Source: Thalassiosira profunda
Lineage: Eukaryota > Bacillariophyta > Thalassiosirophyceae > Thalassiosirales > Thalassiosiraceae
Direction: 5' to 3'
Length of the DNA: 26,968 nucleotides
Assembly (NCBI GenBank): GCA_036939355.1
Contig: JALLAP010000017.1
Coordinates: forward strand, 1-26,968
Positions 17,751 to 26,914 of the stretch are shown piece by piece. Made by a program: the position numbers and the translations under genes. Numbering within the stretch: the stretch's first letter is position 1; each line of letters begins with the position of its first letter. The notes beneath the pieces were generated by a model. The model was not told the origin of the DNA, did not search any database, and saw only the letters and a program-made list of their open reading frames with translations.

Positions 17751-18980
17751 ATGGCACGTGAAAAATTTGAACGTACAAAGCCCCACGTTAATATTGGTAC
17801 TATTGGTCACGTTGATCATGGTAAAACAACTTTAACCGCAGCAATTACAGCAACATTAGCTTTAGATGGTGATGCTGTAGCAAAAGATTATGCAGATATT
17901 GATGGTGCACCTGAAGAACGTGCGCGTGGTATTACAATTAATACAGCACACGTTGAATATCAAACAAAGGACCGTCATTATGCTCACGTAGATTGCCCAG
18001 GTCACGCAGATTATGTAAAAAACATGATTACTGGAGCAGCACAAATGGATGGAGCTATCTTAGTTGTGTCTGCTGCTGATGGCCCAATGCCACAAACTCG
18101 AGAACATATTTTATTAGCAAAACAAGTTGGTGTTCCACACATTGTTGTATTTTTAAATAAGCAAGATCAAGTAGATGATGATGAGTTATTAGAATTAGTA
18201 GAGTTAGAAGTAAGAGAATTATTATCTACTTACGATTTCCCAGGAGATGATATTCCAATTTGTCCTGGTTCAGCTTTACAAGCAATTGAAGCAATCTCTT
18301 CTAATCCATCTATTACACGAGGAGATGACCCATGGGTTGATAAAATCTATGCGTTAATGGATGCAGTGGATTCATATATTCCAACACCAGAACGTGATGT
18401 TGAGAAAACATTCTTAATGGCGATTGAAGATGTATTCTCAATTACTGGTCGAGGTACAGTAGCAACTGGACGAATTGAAAGAGGGGTTGTTAAAGTTGGT
18501 GACAACGTTGAAATTGTTGGTATTGGTGATACTCAAACAACAACGATTACTGGTATCGAAATGTTCCAAAAAACATTAGATGAAGGTTTTGCTGGTGATA
18601 ACGTTGGTATTTTATTACGTGGTGTTACAAGAGAAGATATTGAACGTGGTATGGTATTATCGCAACCAGGTACAATTACACCACACACAAACTTTGAATC
18701 AGAAGTATATGTTTTAACTAAAGAAGAAGGTGGACGTCATACGCCGTTCTTTACAGGTTACCGCCCACAATTTTATGTAAGAACAACTGATGTAACAGGT
18801 TCAATTGAGCAATTCACTGCAGATGATGGATCAGTTGTAGAAATGGTAATGCCAGGAGATCGTATTAAAATGACTGCGGAATTAATTTATCCAGTTGCAA
18901 TTGAAGAAGGTATGCGTTTTGCTATTCGTGAAGGCGGCCGAACAATTGGGGCTGGTGTTGTTTCTAAAATTGTTAAATAA
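17751..18980 (+). CDS. tufA: Elongation factor Tu
   Basis: EF-Tu carries aminoacyl-tRNA to the ribosomal A site as the GTP complex. The 409-residue protein shows the P loop GHVDHGKT (19-26), the switch region [18 protein letters not shown] (81-85) and the guanine-specificity motif NKQD (136-139), where bacteria usually have NKCD. Domains 2 and 3 follow with [14 protein letters not shown] and RTIGAGVV at the C-terminus. It is about 15 residues longer than E. coli EF-Tu, as in cyanobacteria and plastids. AAAGGA stands upstream of ATG 17751. A second open frame across its start is a shadow. Confidence 0.98.
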   Translation: MAREKFERTKPHVNIGTIGHVDHGKTTLTAAITATLALDGDAVAKDYADIDGAPEERARGITINTAHVEYQTKDRHYAHVDCPGHADYVKNMITGAAQMDGAILVVSAADGPMPQTREHILLAKQVGVPHIVVFLNKQDQVDDDELLELVELEVRELLSTYDFPGDDIPICPGSALQAIEAISSNPSITRGDDPWVDKIYALMDAVDSYIPTPERDVEKTFLMAIEDVFSITGRGTVATGRIERGVVKVGDNVEIVGIGDTQTTTITGIEMFQKTLDEGFAGDNVGILLRGVTREDIERGMVLSQPGTITPHTNFESEVYVLTKEEGGRHTPFFTGYRPQFYVRTTDVTGSIEQFTADDGSVVEMVMPGDRIKMTAELIYPVAIEEGMRFAIREGGRTIGAGVVSKIVK

Positions 18981-18992
18981 TTAAAAAAATTT

Positions 18993-19316
18993 ATGGAAAT
19001 AAAACCGAATGAAAAAATTCGTGTAAGATTAGAATCGTTTAATCATGAACTTTTAAATACATCGTGTGAAAAAATAATGGAAATTACTCAAAATAACAAC
19101 GTTGATAACGTTGGAGTAGTTTCATTACCTACCGATAAACGAATTTATTGTGTATTACGTTCTCCTCATGTTAATAAAGATTCAAGAGAACATTTTGAAA
19201 TTCGAATGCATAAACGAATCTTAGAAATTTATTATGATTCATCAATAAATATTTTTGATTTGTTGGTAAAATCTGATTTACCACCAGGAGTATTATATAG
19301 AATTTGTTTATCATAA
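18993..19316 (+). CDS. rps10: 30S ribosomal protein S10
   Basis: S10 has 107 residues and ends the ribosomal cluster, 12 bases after tufA. Recognisable segments are KIRVRLESFNHELLN, VVSLPTDKRIYCVLRSPHVN and SREHFEIRMHKRILEIYY. In bacteria rps10 opens the S10 operon ahead of rpl3; in red-lineage plastids it sits behind tufA, as here. Its last two codons and stop are part of a 76-nt perfect palindrome. Confidence 0.96.
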   Translation: MEIKPNEKIRVRLESFNHELLNTSCEKIMEITQNNNVDNVGVVSLPTDKRIYCVLRSPHVNKDSREHFEIRMHKRILEIYYDSSINIFDLLVKSDLPPGVLYRICLS

Positions 19317-19382
19317 TAATAGAATTAATTAAATAAATGCAATTAATTGCATTTATTTAATTAATTCTATTATTATGATAAA
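19307..19382. terminator. 76-nt perfect palindrome after rps10
   Basis: Bases 19307-19382 are exactly self-complementary around 19344/19345. The left half contains the last base of the Cys codon, the Leu and Ser codons and the TAA stop of rps10. The RNA stem would be about 36 bp on either strand. It stands between rps10 (plus) and trnL (minus), so it can end transcription from both sides. Confidence 0.75.
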
Positions 19383-19423
19383 ATTTTTTTTTAATTTAAA
19401 TATTAAACATTTATCTTTAAAAT

Positions 19424-19509
19424 GGGGACGGAGGGACTTGAACCCTCACGCACTATCACTAGGCAACGGATTTTAAGTCCGTCGTGTCTACCAATTCCAC
19501 CACGTCCCC
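19424..19509 (-). tRNA. trnL(uaa): tRNA-Leu (UAA)
   Basis: The 86-nt class II tRNA has a long variable arm. The acceptor GGGGACG pairs with CGTCCCC, the discriminator is A, and the anticodon loop CTTAAAA holds TAA. There is no intron, whereas cyanobacteria and green plastids often have a group I intron in this gene. Confidence 0.96.
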
Positions 19510-19577
19510 TAATTGACATGTAACTATATTATATTTTATATGTTTATAAAAAAGCAATGGTATTGAATTATATTTAA

Positions 19578-19648
19578 AGGCGGCACCCAGATTCGAACTG
19601 GGGATAGAGGATTTGCAATCCACTGCCTTACCACTTGGCCATACCGCC
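19578..19648 (-). tRNA. trnC(gca): tRNA-Cys (GCA)
   Basis: The 71-nt cloverleaf has a 7-bp acceptor stem (GGCGGTA with TGCCGCC), an anticodon loop TTGCAAA with GCA, and U at the discriminator position, the known identity element of tRNA-Cys. It is probably co-transcribed with trnL, 68 bases downstream on the same strand. Confidence 0.97.
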
Positions 19649-19679
19649 AAAAATATAATTGTTATTTATTATAATACTT

Positions 19680-19708
19680 ATTATAATTAAAAGTAAGTTA
19701 TTATGCAA
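19680..19708 (-). promoter_or_regulatory. Sigma70-type promoter for trnC-trnL
   Basis: Read on the minus strand, TTGCAT (19708-19703), a spacer of exactly 17 bases and a perfect TATAAT (19685-19680) form a strong bacterial-type promoter. The predicted start near 19673 gives a leader of about 25 bases before tRNA-Cys. Confidence 0.65.
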
Positions 19709-19854
19709 CTCTAGAAAAAATACATTGTATAATTTATAATTTTTTATAAAGAGCTTTTATAGATAATTTAATTAATTTTAAAGTGAATAGAAAAAGAAAT
19801 TAGTAGCTATATTGAATATCATTTTTATTAGATAAAAATGAAAAAGGAAATAAC

Positions 19855-22602
19855 ATGTTTGAAAAGTTTACTGAAGGTGCTATTAAAGTGATTATGTTAG
19901 CACAAGAAGAAGCTAGACGCATGGGTCATAATTTTGTCGGCACTGAACAATTATTACTTGGAGTGATTGGCCAAAGACATGGTATTGGGGGACGTGCATT
20001 ATCTCAATTAAATGTGACATTAAAAAAGACACGAAAAGAAATTGAAAAATATATAGGCCGTGGTACTGGGTTTGTTGCTTCTGAAATACCTTTTACACCA
20101 CGTGCAAAACGTGTGTTAGAGATGTCAATTCATGAAGGTCAAGATCTTGGTGTAAATTATGTTGGAACTGAGCACGTTTTATTATCATTAATAAACGAAG
20201 CAGATGGGATTGCAATGCGAACCCTAGATAAATTAAGAGTAAATATACCAAAATTAAGACATTTAATTTTAACGTATATTGAAGAACAACAAGAAGATAT
20301 TTTAAAACCACCATTAACTGATCAAGAAAAATGGGCTCTTGCTCGTGAAAAGGCTGGATTAAAAACTCCTGCTTTAGATAGTTATACAGAAAATATTACA
20401 AAAGAAGTTATAAAGCAGCGTCTAGACCCAGTTATTGGTCGAGATGAAGAAATAAATTCTTTAGTTAAAGTTTTAGGACGTCGTCGTAAGAATAATCCAG
20501 TTCTTGTTGGAGAAGCAGGGGTTGGTAAAACTGCGGTTGCTGAAGGACTTGCAATATTAATGCAAAGTATGGATTGTCCTGAATTTTTATTAGATCATGT
20601 TATCAGATCTCTTGATCTTGGTTCAGTATTAGCAGGGACAAAATATCGTGGTGAATTCGAAGAGCGTATGAAACATATTATCGATGAAGTTAATCAACAT
20701 GGAAAGACGATTTTAGTGATTGATGAAATTCATACATTAGTAGGTGCAGGTGCAGCTGAAGGTGCGGTTGATGCTGCAAACCTTTTAAAGCCTTCGCTAG
20801 CGCGTGGAACTTTACGAGTTATTGGGGCCACGACTATAGATGAGTATCGTCGATATATTGAAAAAGATCCTGCATTAGAAAGAAGATTCCATTCTATTTT
20901 GGTAGAAGAACCATCTGTAGAAATTACAATTGATATTTTAAAAGGTTTAAAATCTGAGTTCCAATGCCATCATGCTCTAACATATAGTGATCAAGCTCTT
21001 GAAGAAGCTGCAAAACTTTCAAGTAGGTTTATTGCTGATCGTAATTTACCAGATAAAGCTATTGATGTTATTGATGAGGCAGGTTCGCGCGTTCGATTAC
21101 GAAATAATTCATTGCCTACAGGTTTACAAAAGTTACTTGTAGAATTACATGAAACTATAAAAGATAAAAATGATGCGATTAATGAAAATGATTTTACAAC
21201 TGCAAAATTATTAGTTGAGCATGAAATAGAAGTTCGTACACATTTACGAATAATGCGATTTGCATTAACTAGTAAGGAAAAATACGCGAAATATGCAAAC
21301 CCAAATGGTCCACGTTTTGACGAAGTTACTGAATCAGATATCTCTAAAGTTATTTCTGCATGGACTGGTATTCCTGTAACGAAAATTAACCAGTCGGAAA
21401 ATGAACGTTTAAAATTCATGGAAAGTATTCTTCATGAACGACTTATTGGACAACACCATGCAATTACTGCTGTTTCAAAAGCCGTACGTAGAGCACGAGT
21501 TGGTATTCAAGATCCAAAACGTCCAATTGCAAGTTTTATTTTTGCTGGCCCAACTGGTGTTGGGAAAACTGAATTGACAAAAGCGTTAGCTGAATATATG
21601 TTTGACGATGAAAAAAGTCTTATTCGATTTGATATGTCTGAATTTATGGAAAGACATACGGTTGCAAAACTGATTGGATCACCACCAGGTTATGTAGGTT
21701 TCCAAGACGGGGGGCAATTAACCGAAGCAGTAAGACAAAAACCATATTCTATTGTTCTATTTGATGAGGTTGAAAAGGCACATCCAGATGTTTTTAATTT
21801 ATTCTTACAGATATTAGATGATGGTCATTTAACAGATTCAAGTGGGAAAGTTGTTAGTTTCAAAAATTGTATTGTTGTAATGACAACTAACTTGGGTGCT
21901 CGCGTTATTGAAAAAGAATCTCCTGTTCTTTCAAAAGAAAAAATTGGATTTGGTCGTAGATTTGATTCAGCTTTAGAAAGAGAAAGTAAAAAAATTGAAT
22001 TACTAGTAAATTCTGATGGAACTTTTTCATTAAAACCACCAATTGAACGAGAAGTAACACCAGAAGACGAAGAAAAATTTGTTAAAATTACAGGATTAGT
22101 ACAAGAAGAATTAAAGAAATTCTTCCGTCCAGAATTCTTAAATCGAATAGATGATATTATTGTCTTTAACCATTTATCGAAACATGATATTTGGGAAATT
22201 TGTGGATTAATGTTAAATCAATTGAGTAAACGATTTAAAGAACAAGGTGCAACTTTAAATATTGATAATGCTGCACGCTATTATCTTACAGAAGAAGGTT
22301 ATGACCCGATTTATGGTGCTCGTCCATTACGTCGATCAATTACAAAATTCTTAGAAGATAAATTAGCTGAAGCTTGTTTAAGTAATGTTATTCATCAAGG
22401 TACACAGATAAACGTTACACAACAAATAAAACCAGAGGTTTATGGAAATAGACCAGCATATTCACCAATATTTGATGATATTTATACAACCGAAATTTTA
22501 GTTGATTTTGATTACAATAATGTAGATTTTAGTCAAATTCAAAAAAATGAAAAAGAAGAAAAAAAAGTTGAAGAAGAAAATAAGTCTAAAGTAGAAGCAT
22601 AA
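19855..22602 (+). CDS. clpC: ATP-dependent Clp protease chaperone ClpC
   Basis: ClpC is a stromal Hsp100 unfoldase that feeds proteins to ClpP and takes part in import. It has 915 residues. The N-domain has two repeats (1-150), the first AAA module has Walker A GEAGVGKT (219-226) and [12 protein letters not shown], a middle coiled region lies around 420-480, and the second AAA module has GPTGVGKT (565-572). A ClpP-docking tripeptide IGF is at 697-699. Compared with cyanobacterial ClpC of roughly 820-840 residues, there is an insertion of about 30 residues at 710-740 and an acidic, lysine- and glutamate-rich tail after about 861. AAAAGGA precedes the ATG. Confidence 0.97.
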   Translation: MFEKFTEGAIKVIMLAQEEARRMGHNFVGTEQLLLGVIGQRHGIGGRALSQLNVTLKKTRKEIEKYIGRGTGFVASEIPFTPRAKRVLEMSIHEGQDLGVNYVGTEHVLLSLINEADGIAMRTLDKLRVNIPKLRHLILTYIEEQQEDILKPPLTDQEKWALAREKAGLKTPALDSYTENITKEVIKQRLDPVIGRDEEINSLVKVLGRRRKNNPVLVGEAGVGKTAVAEGLAILMQSMDCPEFLLDHVIRSLDLGSVLAGTKYRGEFEERMKHIIDEVNQHGKTILVIDEIHTLVGAGAAEGAVDAANLLKPSLARGTLRVIGATTIDEYRRYIEKDPALERRFHSILVEEPSVEITIDILKGLKSEFQCHHALTYSDQALEEAAKLSSRFIADRNLPDKAIDVIDEAGSRVRLRNNSLPTGLQKLLVELHETIKDKNDAINENDFTTAKLLVEHEIEVRTHLRIMRFALTSKEKYAKYANPNGPRFDEVTESDISKVISAWTGIPVTKINQSENERLKFMESILHERLIGQHHAITAVSKAVRRARVGIQDPKRPIASFIFAGPTGVGKTELTKALAEYMFDDEKSLIRFDMSEFMERHTVAKLIGSPPGYVGFQDGGQLTEAVRQKPYSIVLFDEVEKAHPDVFNLFLQILDDGHLTDSSGKVVSFKNCIVVMTTNLGARVIEKESPVLSKEKIGFGRRFDSALERESKKIELLVNSDGTFSLKPPIEREVTPEDEEKFVKITGLVQEELKKFFRPEFLNRIDDIIVFNHLSKHDIWEICGLMLNQLSKRFKEQGATLNIDNAARYYLTEEGYDPIYGARPLRRSITKFLEDKLAEACLSNVIHQGTQINVTQQIKPEVYGNRPAYSPIFDDIYTTEILVDFDYNNVDFSQIQKNEKEEKKVEEENKSKVEA

Positions 22603-22634
22603 TTTCAGCCTCTTTTTAATACTTAAAATATAAA

Positions 22635-22667
22635 AAGACAAATCTAATTTCAAATTAGATTTGTCTT
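22635..22667. terminator. Hairpin after clpC
   Basis: The arms 22635-22650 and 22652-22667 are perfect complements around one base; as RNA the stem is about 15 bp with a 3-nt loop. It lies 33 bases after the clpC stop, between clpC and the converging groEL. Confidence 0.7.
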
Positions 22668-22879
22668 AAATTATTTATTATTTAAAATTTAAATGTATAA
22701 AAGAATATATATTTAAGTTTAATGTTCTTTTAATTACAGAATATTAATTTTTTTAGAAGTACTTCTTAATTGTTGTAAAATTAAAAACTAAAATAATTTT
22801 AAACTCATATTTTGAAAGTATATAAAATTATATAATTAGACTTTATTACAAAATTAATTCCTTATGGATAAAAGATTGA

Positions 22880-22929
22880 GATAAAGAAACTTTATCGGAA
22901 GTAGAGATTATTAACTATTCTATAATCTC
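22880..22929 (-). terminator. Tandem hairpins after groEL
   Basis: Two small stems lie within 70 bases downstream of the groEL stop on the minus strand: GAGATTAT/ATAATCTC with a 10-nt loop (22904-22929) and GATAAA/TTTATC with a 5-nt loop (22880-22896). They may end or protect the groEL mRNA. Confidence 0.4.
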
Positions 22930-22947
22930 ATTCATTATTTTTATATG

Positions 22948-24543
22948 TTATTTAACTTTTTCTATATCATCAACAATAATACATTCTGTAGTTAAAATCA
23001 TACTAGCAATTGAAGTTGCATTTTGTAATCCTGAACGGGTTACTTTCGCTGGATCAACTACACCTTCTTCATACATATTTCCAAATATATTTTTTGCAGC
23101 GTTATAACCTATCTCAAATTCTTGTTCTTGAACTTTCCCAATAATAACAGGGCCATTAATTCCTGCATTCTCAGCAATTCTTTTTAATGGAGCAACAATT
23201 GCACGTGAAATAATAAGAGCACCAATTAATTCATCTTCCTTTAAATTATTTTTTGCCCATGTTATTAAATTTTCTGATAAATGAGTTAATGTTGCTCCGC
23301 CACCTGGCACGATTCCTTCTTCAACTGCTGCTCGTGTTGCATTTATAGCGTCTTCTAAACGTAATTTTTTATCTTTCATCTCTGTTTCTGTTACTGCACC
23401 GACACGTAATACGGCAATCCCGCCTGAAAGCTTCGCAATACGATCTTGTAATTTCTCTTTTTCATATGCAGTTTCAGCAACATTAACTTGTTTACGTAAT
23501 TGTTCACAACGAGCTTTTATATTTTCAATCTCTAAACCGTCACCAACAATTGTTGTTGTATCTTTATTAACTATAATGCGTCTTGCTTGCCCTAATAAAT
23601 TTAACTGGATATTATCTAAACTTAAACCAGCATCTTGAGTAATAACAGTTCCACCAGTTAAAACAGCAATATCTTGTAACATTAATTTTCTTAATTCCCC
23701 AAATCCTGGGGCACGAACAGCAACAACGTTTACAATCCCTCTTAATTTATTTAAAATTAAGGTCGCTAAGGCTTCTTTCTCAACATCTTCAGCAATAATT
23801 AATAAAGGCCGCTTTGTTTTTGTAATCTGTTCTAAAATTGGTAATAAATCTTGTTGAACTAATGTAATTCGTTTATCAGTTAATAAAATATAAGGATTTT
23901 CATATGATACTTCCATTTTTTCTGTATCAGTAATAAAATATGGTGATATAAATCCTTTTTCTAACTTCATTCCTTCCGTAATTTCTAATTCTGTAACAAT
24001 ACCTTTACCTTCTTCTAATGAAATTACTCCTTCTTTTCCAACTTTTGCTAATGCATCAGCTATTAAAGCTCCTATAACATCATCATTACCAGCTGAAATT
24101 GAAGCTACTTGCTTAATTGAGTGAATATCTTCTACTGGTTGTGCAAATTCATTTATTTGCATAACTAAATATTGTGTAGCTTTTTCCATTCCTAATTTTA
24201 TTGAAATTGGGTTTGCACCGGCTGCTACATTTTTTAATCCTTCTTTAACCATAGCATATGCAAGAACTGTCGCCGTTGTAGTCCCATCACCTGCAACATC
24301 ATTTGTTTTTGCAGCTGCTTGGCGAATTAAAGAAACACCTGTATTTTCAATATGATCTTCTAACTTAATTTCTTTTGCAATTGTTACACCATCATTAACA
24401 ATTTGTGGTGAACCATAGGTTTTTTCTAAAACAACATTTCGCCCTTTCGGACCTAAGGTTACAGAAACTGCTTCTACCATTATTTCCATTCCACGCTCTA
24501 AAGCACGTCGTGCGTTATCTTGATATAAGATTTTTTTTGCCAT
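22948..24543 (-). CDS. groEL: Chaperonin 60 GroEL
   Basis: GroEL is the large ring chaperonin of the plastid stroma; its partner GroES is not in this window. The 531-residue protein starts [19 protein letters not shown]. It carries [28 protein letters not shown] and the ATPase motif GDGTTTATV (from residue 85). The equatorial C-terminal part has [12 protein letters not shown] and [19 protein letters not shown]. The flexible Gly-Gly-Met tail of bacterial GroEL is missing; it ends DDIEKVK, common in plastid copies. It faces clpC across a 345-base convergent spacer. No CIRCE repeat is visible upstream. Confidence 0.97.
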   Translation of the reverse strand: MAKKILYQDNARRALERGMEIMVEAVSVTLGPKGRNVVLEKTYGSPQIVNDGVTIAKEIKLEDHIENTGVSLIRQAAAKTNDVAGDGTTTATVLAYAMVKEGLKNVAAGANPISIKLGMEKATQYLVMQINEFAQPVEDIHSIKQVASISAGNDDVIGALIADALAKVGKEGVISLEEGKGIVTELEITEGMKLEKGFISPYFITDTEKMEVSYENPYILLTDKRITLVQQDLLPILEQITKTKRPLLIIAEDVEKEALATLILNKLRGIVNVVAVRAPGFGELRKLMLQDIAVLTGGTVITQDAGLSLDNIQLNLLGQARRIIVNKDTTTIVGDGLEIENIKARCEQLRKQVNVAETAYEKEKLQDRIAKLSGGIAVLRVGAVTETEMKDKKLRLEDAINATRAAVEEGIVPGGGATLTHLSENLITWAKNNLKEDELIGALIISRAIVAPLKRIAENAGINGPVIIGKVQEQEFEIGYNAAKNIFGNMYEEGVVDPAKVTRSGLQNATSIASMILTTECIIVDDIEKVK

Positions 24544-24579
24544 AAAATTAAATTTTAATAAATTTATAAAAATTGTGTA

Positions 24580-24607
24580 TTTATAACTGTAAAATAAAAA
24601 TTAACAA
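24580..24607 (-). promoter_or_regulatory. Possible groEL promoter
   Basis: On the minus strand TTGTTA (24607-24602), a 16-base spacer and TATAAA (24585-24580) stand about 37 bases before the groEL ATG. The match is fair in a very AT-rich context, so this is tentative. Confidence 0.4.
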
Positions 24608-24656
24608 TTGGGCAAGCTAAAATTTTAATTTTGTTAACATTTTTTTGTTTAAAAGC

Positions 24657-24686
24657 TTTACTAAAAATAACAGTAACTAGTATTAT
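24657..24686 (+). promoter_or_regulatory. Possible trnR promoter
   Basis: TTTACT (24657-24662), an 18-base spacer and TATTAT (24681-24686) predict a start about 12 bases before tRNA-Arg. The -35 box is a weak match. Confidence 0.4.
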
Positions 24687-24704
24687 TAAAGAGTAATATA
24701 GTTT

Positions 24705-24778
24705 GGGCTTGTAGCTCAGTGGACTAGAGCACGTGGCTACGAACTACGGTGTCAGGGGTTCGAATCCCTTCTTGCCCA
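24705..24778 (+). tRNA. trnR(acg): tRNA-Arg (ACG)
   Basis: The 74-nt tRNA has anticodon loop CTACGAA with ACG; the first A is expected to be edited to inosine so that CGN codons can be read. The acceptor GGGCTTG against CTTGCCC leaves two T-T mismatches at pairs 5 and 6. Chloroplast trnR(acg) from land plants, as I recall it, has the same irregularity, so I do not read it as decay. Confidence 0.94.
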
Positions 24779-24848
24779 ATATATCAAAATATATTTATAT
24801 TGAATAATTAAAGAAATATTAATTATGTGAATTACTATATTACATTAC

Positions 24849-24920
24849 TGGGGTGTCGCCAAGTGGTAAGGCTGTGGACTTTGACTCCGCCATTCGTAGG
24901 TTCGAATCCTGCCACCCCAG
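24849..24920 (+). tRNA. trnQ(uug): tRNA-Gln (UUG)
   Basis: The 72-nt tRNA has a fully paired acceptor (TGGGGTG with CACCCCA), discriminator G, and anticodon TTG in the loop CTTTGAC. In plastids it is normally charged with Glu first and then amidated. It stands 70 bases after trnR. Confidence 0.97.
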
Positions 24921-25006
24921 TTTTTATAATATCTCTTTTAAAAAAAATTTTCGATAAGCTAAAAACATAATAAAAAACAAAGAAAAATTTTTACTTATTA
25001 AAAAAC

Positions 25007-25351
25007 ATGATAGCTCATATTCAATTTATAAAAGGTATAGATGAAAACGTTTTACCAGATATTCGATTAACTCGTTCAAGAGATGGTAGTACAGGAACAG
25101 CAACTTTTCGTTTTAAAAATGCAAATGTTTTAGATAAAAGTTTAGGGTTAAATGGTGAAATCACTGGGATGTATATGATTGATACAGAAGGTATTTTAGA
25201 AACACGTGATGTAAGTGCTCGTTTTATTAATGGAAAACCCCACGCTGTTGAATCTATTTATATTATGAAAACTCCTGAGGCTTGGGATAGGTTTATGAGA
25301 TTTATGAAACGTTATGGAGAAAGTAACGGGTTAATTTTTACAAAAGCGTAA
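25007..25351 (+). CDS. psb28: Photosystem II assembly protein Psb28
   Basis: Psb28 binds assembly intermediates of photosystem II containing CP47 on the stromal face and is not part of the mature complex. The 114-residue product matches the family along its length: [62 protein letters not shown] and the C-terminal [19 protein letters not shown]. It is soluble, with no signal or membrane segment. It follows trnQ by 86 bases and converges on thiS. Confidence 0.95.
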   Translation: MIAHIQFIKGIDENVLPDIRLTRSRDGSTGTATFRFKNANVLDKSLGLNGEITGMYMIDTEGILETRDVSARFINGKPHAVESIYIMKTPEAWDRFMRFMKRYGESNGLIFTKA

Positions 25352-25425
25352 ATTCTAAGATATCGTTATTTATTTAAATCGAATAGTGTTTCAAACGATG
25401 ATATATTTTATATGATTAAATTTCT

Positions 25426-25507
25426 AAAGATTATGAAGTAGTAGTTGTACGGAAAAAATAAGTAAATAAATAAATAATTTACGTAATTTATATACTCCAT
25501 AATCTTT
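25426..25507. terminator. Nested inverted repeat between psb28 and thiS
   Basis: The arms 25426-25440 and 25493-25507 pair over 15 positions with one mismatch (G-U possible). Inside is a second pair, GTAAAT (25462-25467) with ATTTAC (25477-25482). It lies in the middle of the 199-base convergent spacer and could end transcripts from both sides. Confidence 0.5.
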
Positions 25508-25550
25508 AAAAGAAAAGCTTTATTTTATTTTCTATTAATCATTTTAATTT

Positions 25551-25763
25551 TTAACCACCCCCCACAATTGTAACTATCTCAATTTTATCTTTGTCGTGAA
25601 TAAAAACTGTTTTCCAATTCTCTTTCGGACAAATAAAATGATTGTACTCTAGAACTAAAAGAGACGAATTATAATTAAAATAATTAATGATATCTGATAA
25701 ATTAAGAACTTTATCGCTAAAAAATTCTTCACCGTTTAAAAAAAATTTCTTTGTTTCTGTCAT
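25551..25763 (-). CDS. thiS: Thiamin sulfur carrier protein ThiS
   Basis: ThiS is a small ubiquitin-like protein whose C-terminal Gly-Gly is adenylated and converted to a thiocarboxylate, which gives sulfur to ThiG. The 70-residue product begins TETKKFFLNGEEF, has LNLSDIINYF as the first helix and ends KIEIVTIVGGG, the diagnostic C-terminus. The rest is more divergent than ThiG. The adenylating enzyme (ThiF type) is not in this window. It converges on psb28 and diverges from trnH. Confidence 0.92.
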   Translation of the reverse strand: MTETKKFFLNGEEFFSDKVLNLSDIINYFNYNSSLLVLEYNHFICPKENWKTVFIHDKDKIEIVTIVGGG

Positions 25764-25849
25764 GTTAAATTGTTTAAAAATAGAATATTTTATTTATAAC
25801 CTAGACGTGATTTAATATAACTTGGTATAGTATTATAAGTAAATAGTTT

Positions 25850-25923
25850 GGCGGGTGTGGCCAAGTGGTTAAGGCAGTGGGTTGTGATTCCACCATTCGC
25901 CGGTTCAAGTCCGGTCACTCGCC
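25850..25923 (+). tRNA. trnH(gug): tRNA-His (GUG)
   Basis: The 74-nt span includes the encoded extra G at position -1 (25850) opposite discriminator C25923, the identity element of bacterial-type tRNA-His. The acceptor GCGGGTG pairs with CACTCGC with one G-U pair, and the anticodon loop TTGTGAT contains GTG. Confidence 0.96.
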
Positions 25924-25993
25924 CTACTTTAAATATTTAAAAATAAAAAGTAAGAAAAATCAAATATATAGATATAGAGGTATACATAATTTT

Positions 25994-26605
25994 ATGTCAC
26001 GTTACCGAGGACCCAAATTACGCATTACAAGAAGATTAGGTGCATTACCAGGATTGACTCAAAAAACATCAAAAAAAACGGCTAGACCTGGTCAACATGG
26101 AAAAAGTGATGGTAAAAAGAAAACAACTGAGTATGGTATACGTTTAGAGGAAAAGCAAAAATTAAAGTTCAATTATGGAATAACTGAAAGTCAATTATAC
26201 CATTATATTAAAGAAGCACGTCGTAGAAAGGGTGTTACTGGTTTAATCTTATTACAATTACTAGAAATGAGATTAGATACAATTTGTTTTTCTTTAGGTT
26301 TTGCTCCTACAATTGCAGGTGCTCGTCAACTAGTTAATCACGGTCACATTACTGTAAATAATAAAGTTGTTGATATTCCAAGTTTTCAATGTCAAATTAA
26401 TGATATTATCGGTGTAAAACCAAAATCAACGTCAAAAAATATAATTGACGGTAATTTAAAAACAAGAAATTTCATTGATCCTCCTACTCATTTAACATTA
26501 GATAAAGAAAAATTAGAAGGAATTGTCAAAAATTATTGTGATCGAAATGAACTTTTATTAGAGTTAAATGAATTATTAGTAATTGAGTATTATTCAAGAC
26601 GATAA
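25994..26605 (+). CDS. rps4: 30S ribosomal protein S4
   Basis: S4 starts small-subunit assembly and helps unwind mRNA. ATG 25994 gives 203 residues beginning [20 protein letters not shown], the plastid S4 N-terminus. The open frame extends back through trnH to 25865, but that part is tRNA sequence. The S4 RNA-binding domain is visible as [20 protein letters not shown] and [20 protein letters not shown]. It is away from the alpha-type cluster, where many bacteria keep it. Confidence 0.96.
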   Translation: MSRYRGPKLRITRRLGALPGLTQKTSKKTARPGQHGKSDGKKKTTEYGIRLEEKQKLKFNYGITESQLYHYIKEARRRKGVTGLILLQLLEMRLDTICFSLGFAPTIAGARQLVNHGHITVNNKVVDIPSFQCQINDIIGVKPKSTSKNIIDGNLKTRNFIDPPTHLTLDKEKLEGIVKNYCDRNELLLELNELLVIEYYSRR

Positions 26606-26674
26606 TTTCAATGAGAAACTTTATCTTTATTTATAGTTCCATTTAAAAAAAAATCATAATTTATAAATTGCTTT

Positions 26675-26914
26675 ATGTTAAAACTACGATTAAAACGAAA
26701 CGGAAGAAAACGACAACCTGCATATAGGTTAGTTATTATGGAAAATACTACTCGACGGGATGGTAGACCGGTTGATGAAGTGGGATATTATAATCCAATT
26801 ACAAAAGAATCATACTTTAATGAAGAAAAAATCATAAAATGGTTAAGTCATGGTGTTCAACCTACAGAAACTGCTTTTCAATTATTGAAAAAGAGTAATA
26901 TAATTAAAGTATAG
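26675..26914 (+). CDS. rps16: 30S ribosomal protein S16
   Basis: S16 has 79 residues and stabilises the body of the small subunit. Diagnostic parts are LKLRLKRNGRKRQPAYRLVI, RRDGRPVDEVGYYNP and IIKWLSHGVQPTETAFQLLK. There is no intron. It stops with TAG, an exception in this window, and the last base of the stop codon is the first base of the inverted repeat arm, so the gene ends exactly at the junction. Confidence 0.96.
   Translation: MLKLRLKRNGRKRQPAYRLVIMENTTRRDGRPVDEVGYYNPITKESYFNEEKIIKWLSHGVQPTETAFQLLKKSNIIKV

Larger units (their letters stand above)
22603..22947. other. Convergent clpC/groEL spacer, no gene seen
   Basis: These 345 AT-rich bases hold no gene. Visible structures are the clpC hairpin (22635-22667), an 8-to-11-bp stem (22698-22708 with 22722-22732), a 12-nt palindrome (22755-22766) and two hairpins close to the groEL end (22880-22896 and 22904-22929). 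I looked for SRP RNA and tmRNA signatures and saw none. Confidence 0.6.

Noticed and set aside
17629..17835. Small gene overlapping the rps7 end and tufA start
   Set aside because: It is a shadow frame over two certain genes, with low-complexity composition and no ribosome site.
19459..19650. Minus-strand open frame of 63 codons
   Set aside because: It reads through tRNA-Cys and most of tRNA-Leu and has no protein-like features.
22603..22947. Hidden SRP RNA or tmRNA gene in the clpC/groEL spacer
   Set aside because: The conserved SRP tip (GGTCAGG with GGAAGCAGC) and a tmRNA alanine-type acceptor are absent.
24544..24704. CIRCE heat-shock operator ahead of groEL
   Set aside because: No TTAGCACTC/GAGTGCTAA pair or close variant is present in this spacer or ahead of dnaK.
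24705..24778. tRNA-Arg as a decaying gene because of two T-T mismatches in the acceptor stem
   Set aside because: Chloroplast trnR(acg) in plants, as I recall, has the same irregular acceptor stem; all other arms are sound.
25865..25993. N-terminal extension of rps4 running back into trnH
   Set aside because: The first residues are the tRNA-His sequence read as protein. The family N-terminus begins at ATG 25994.
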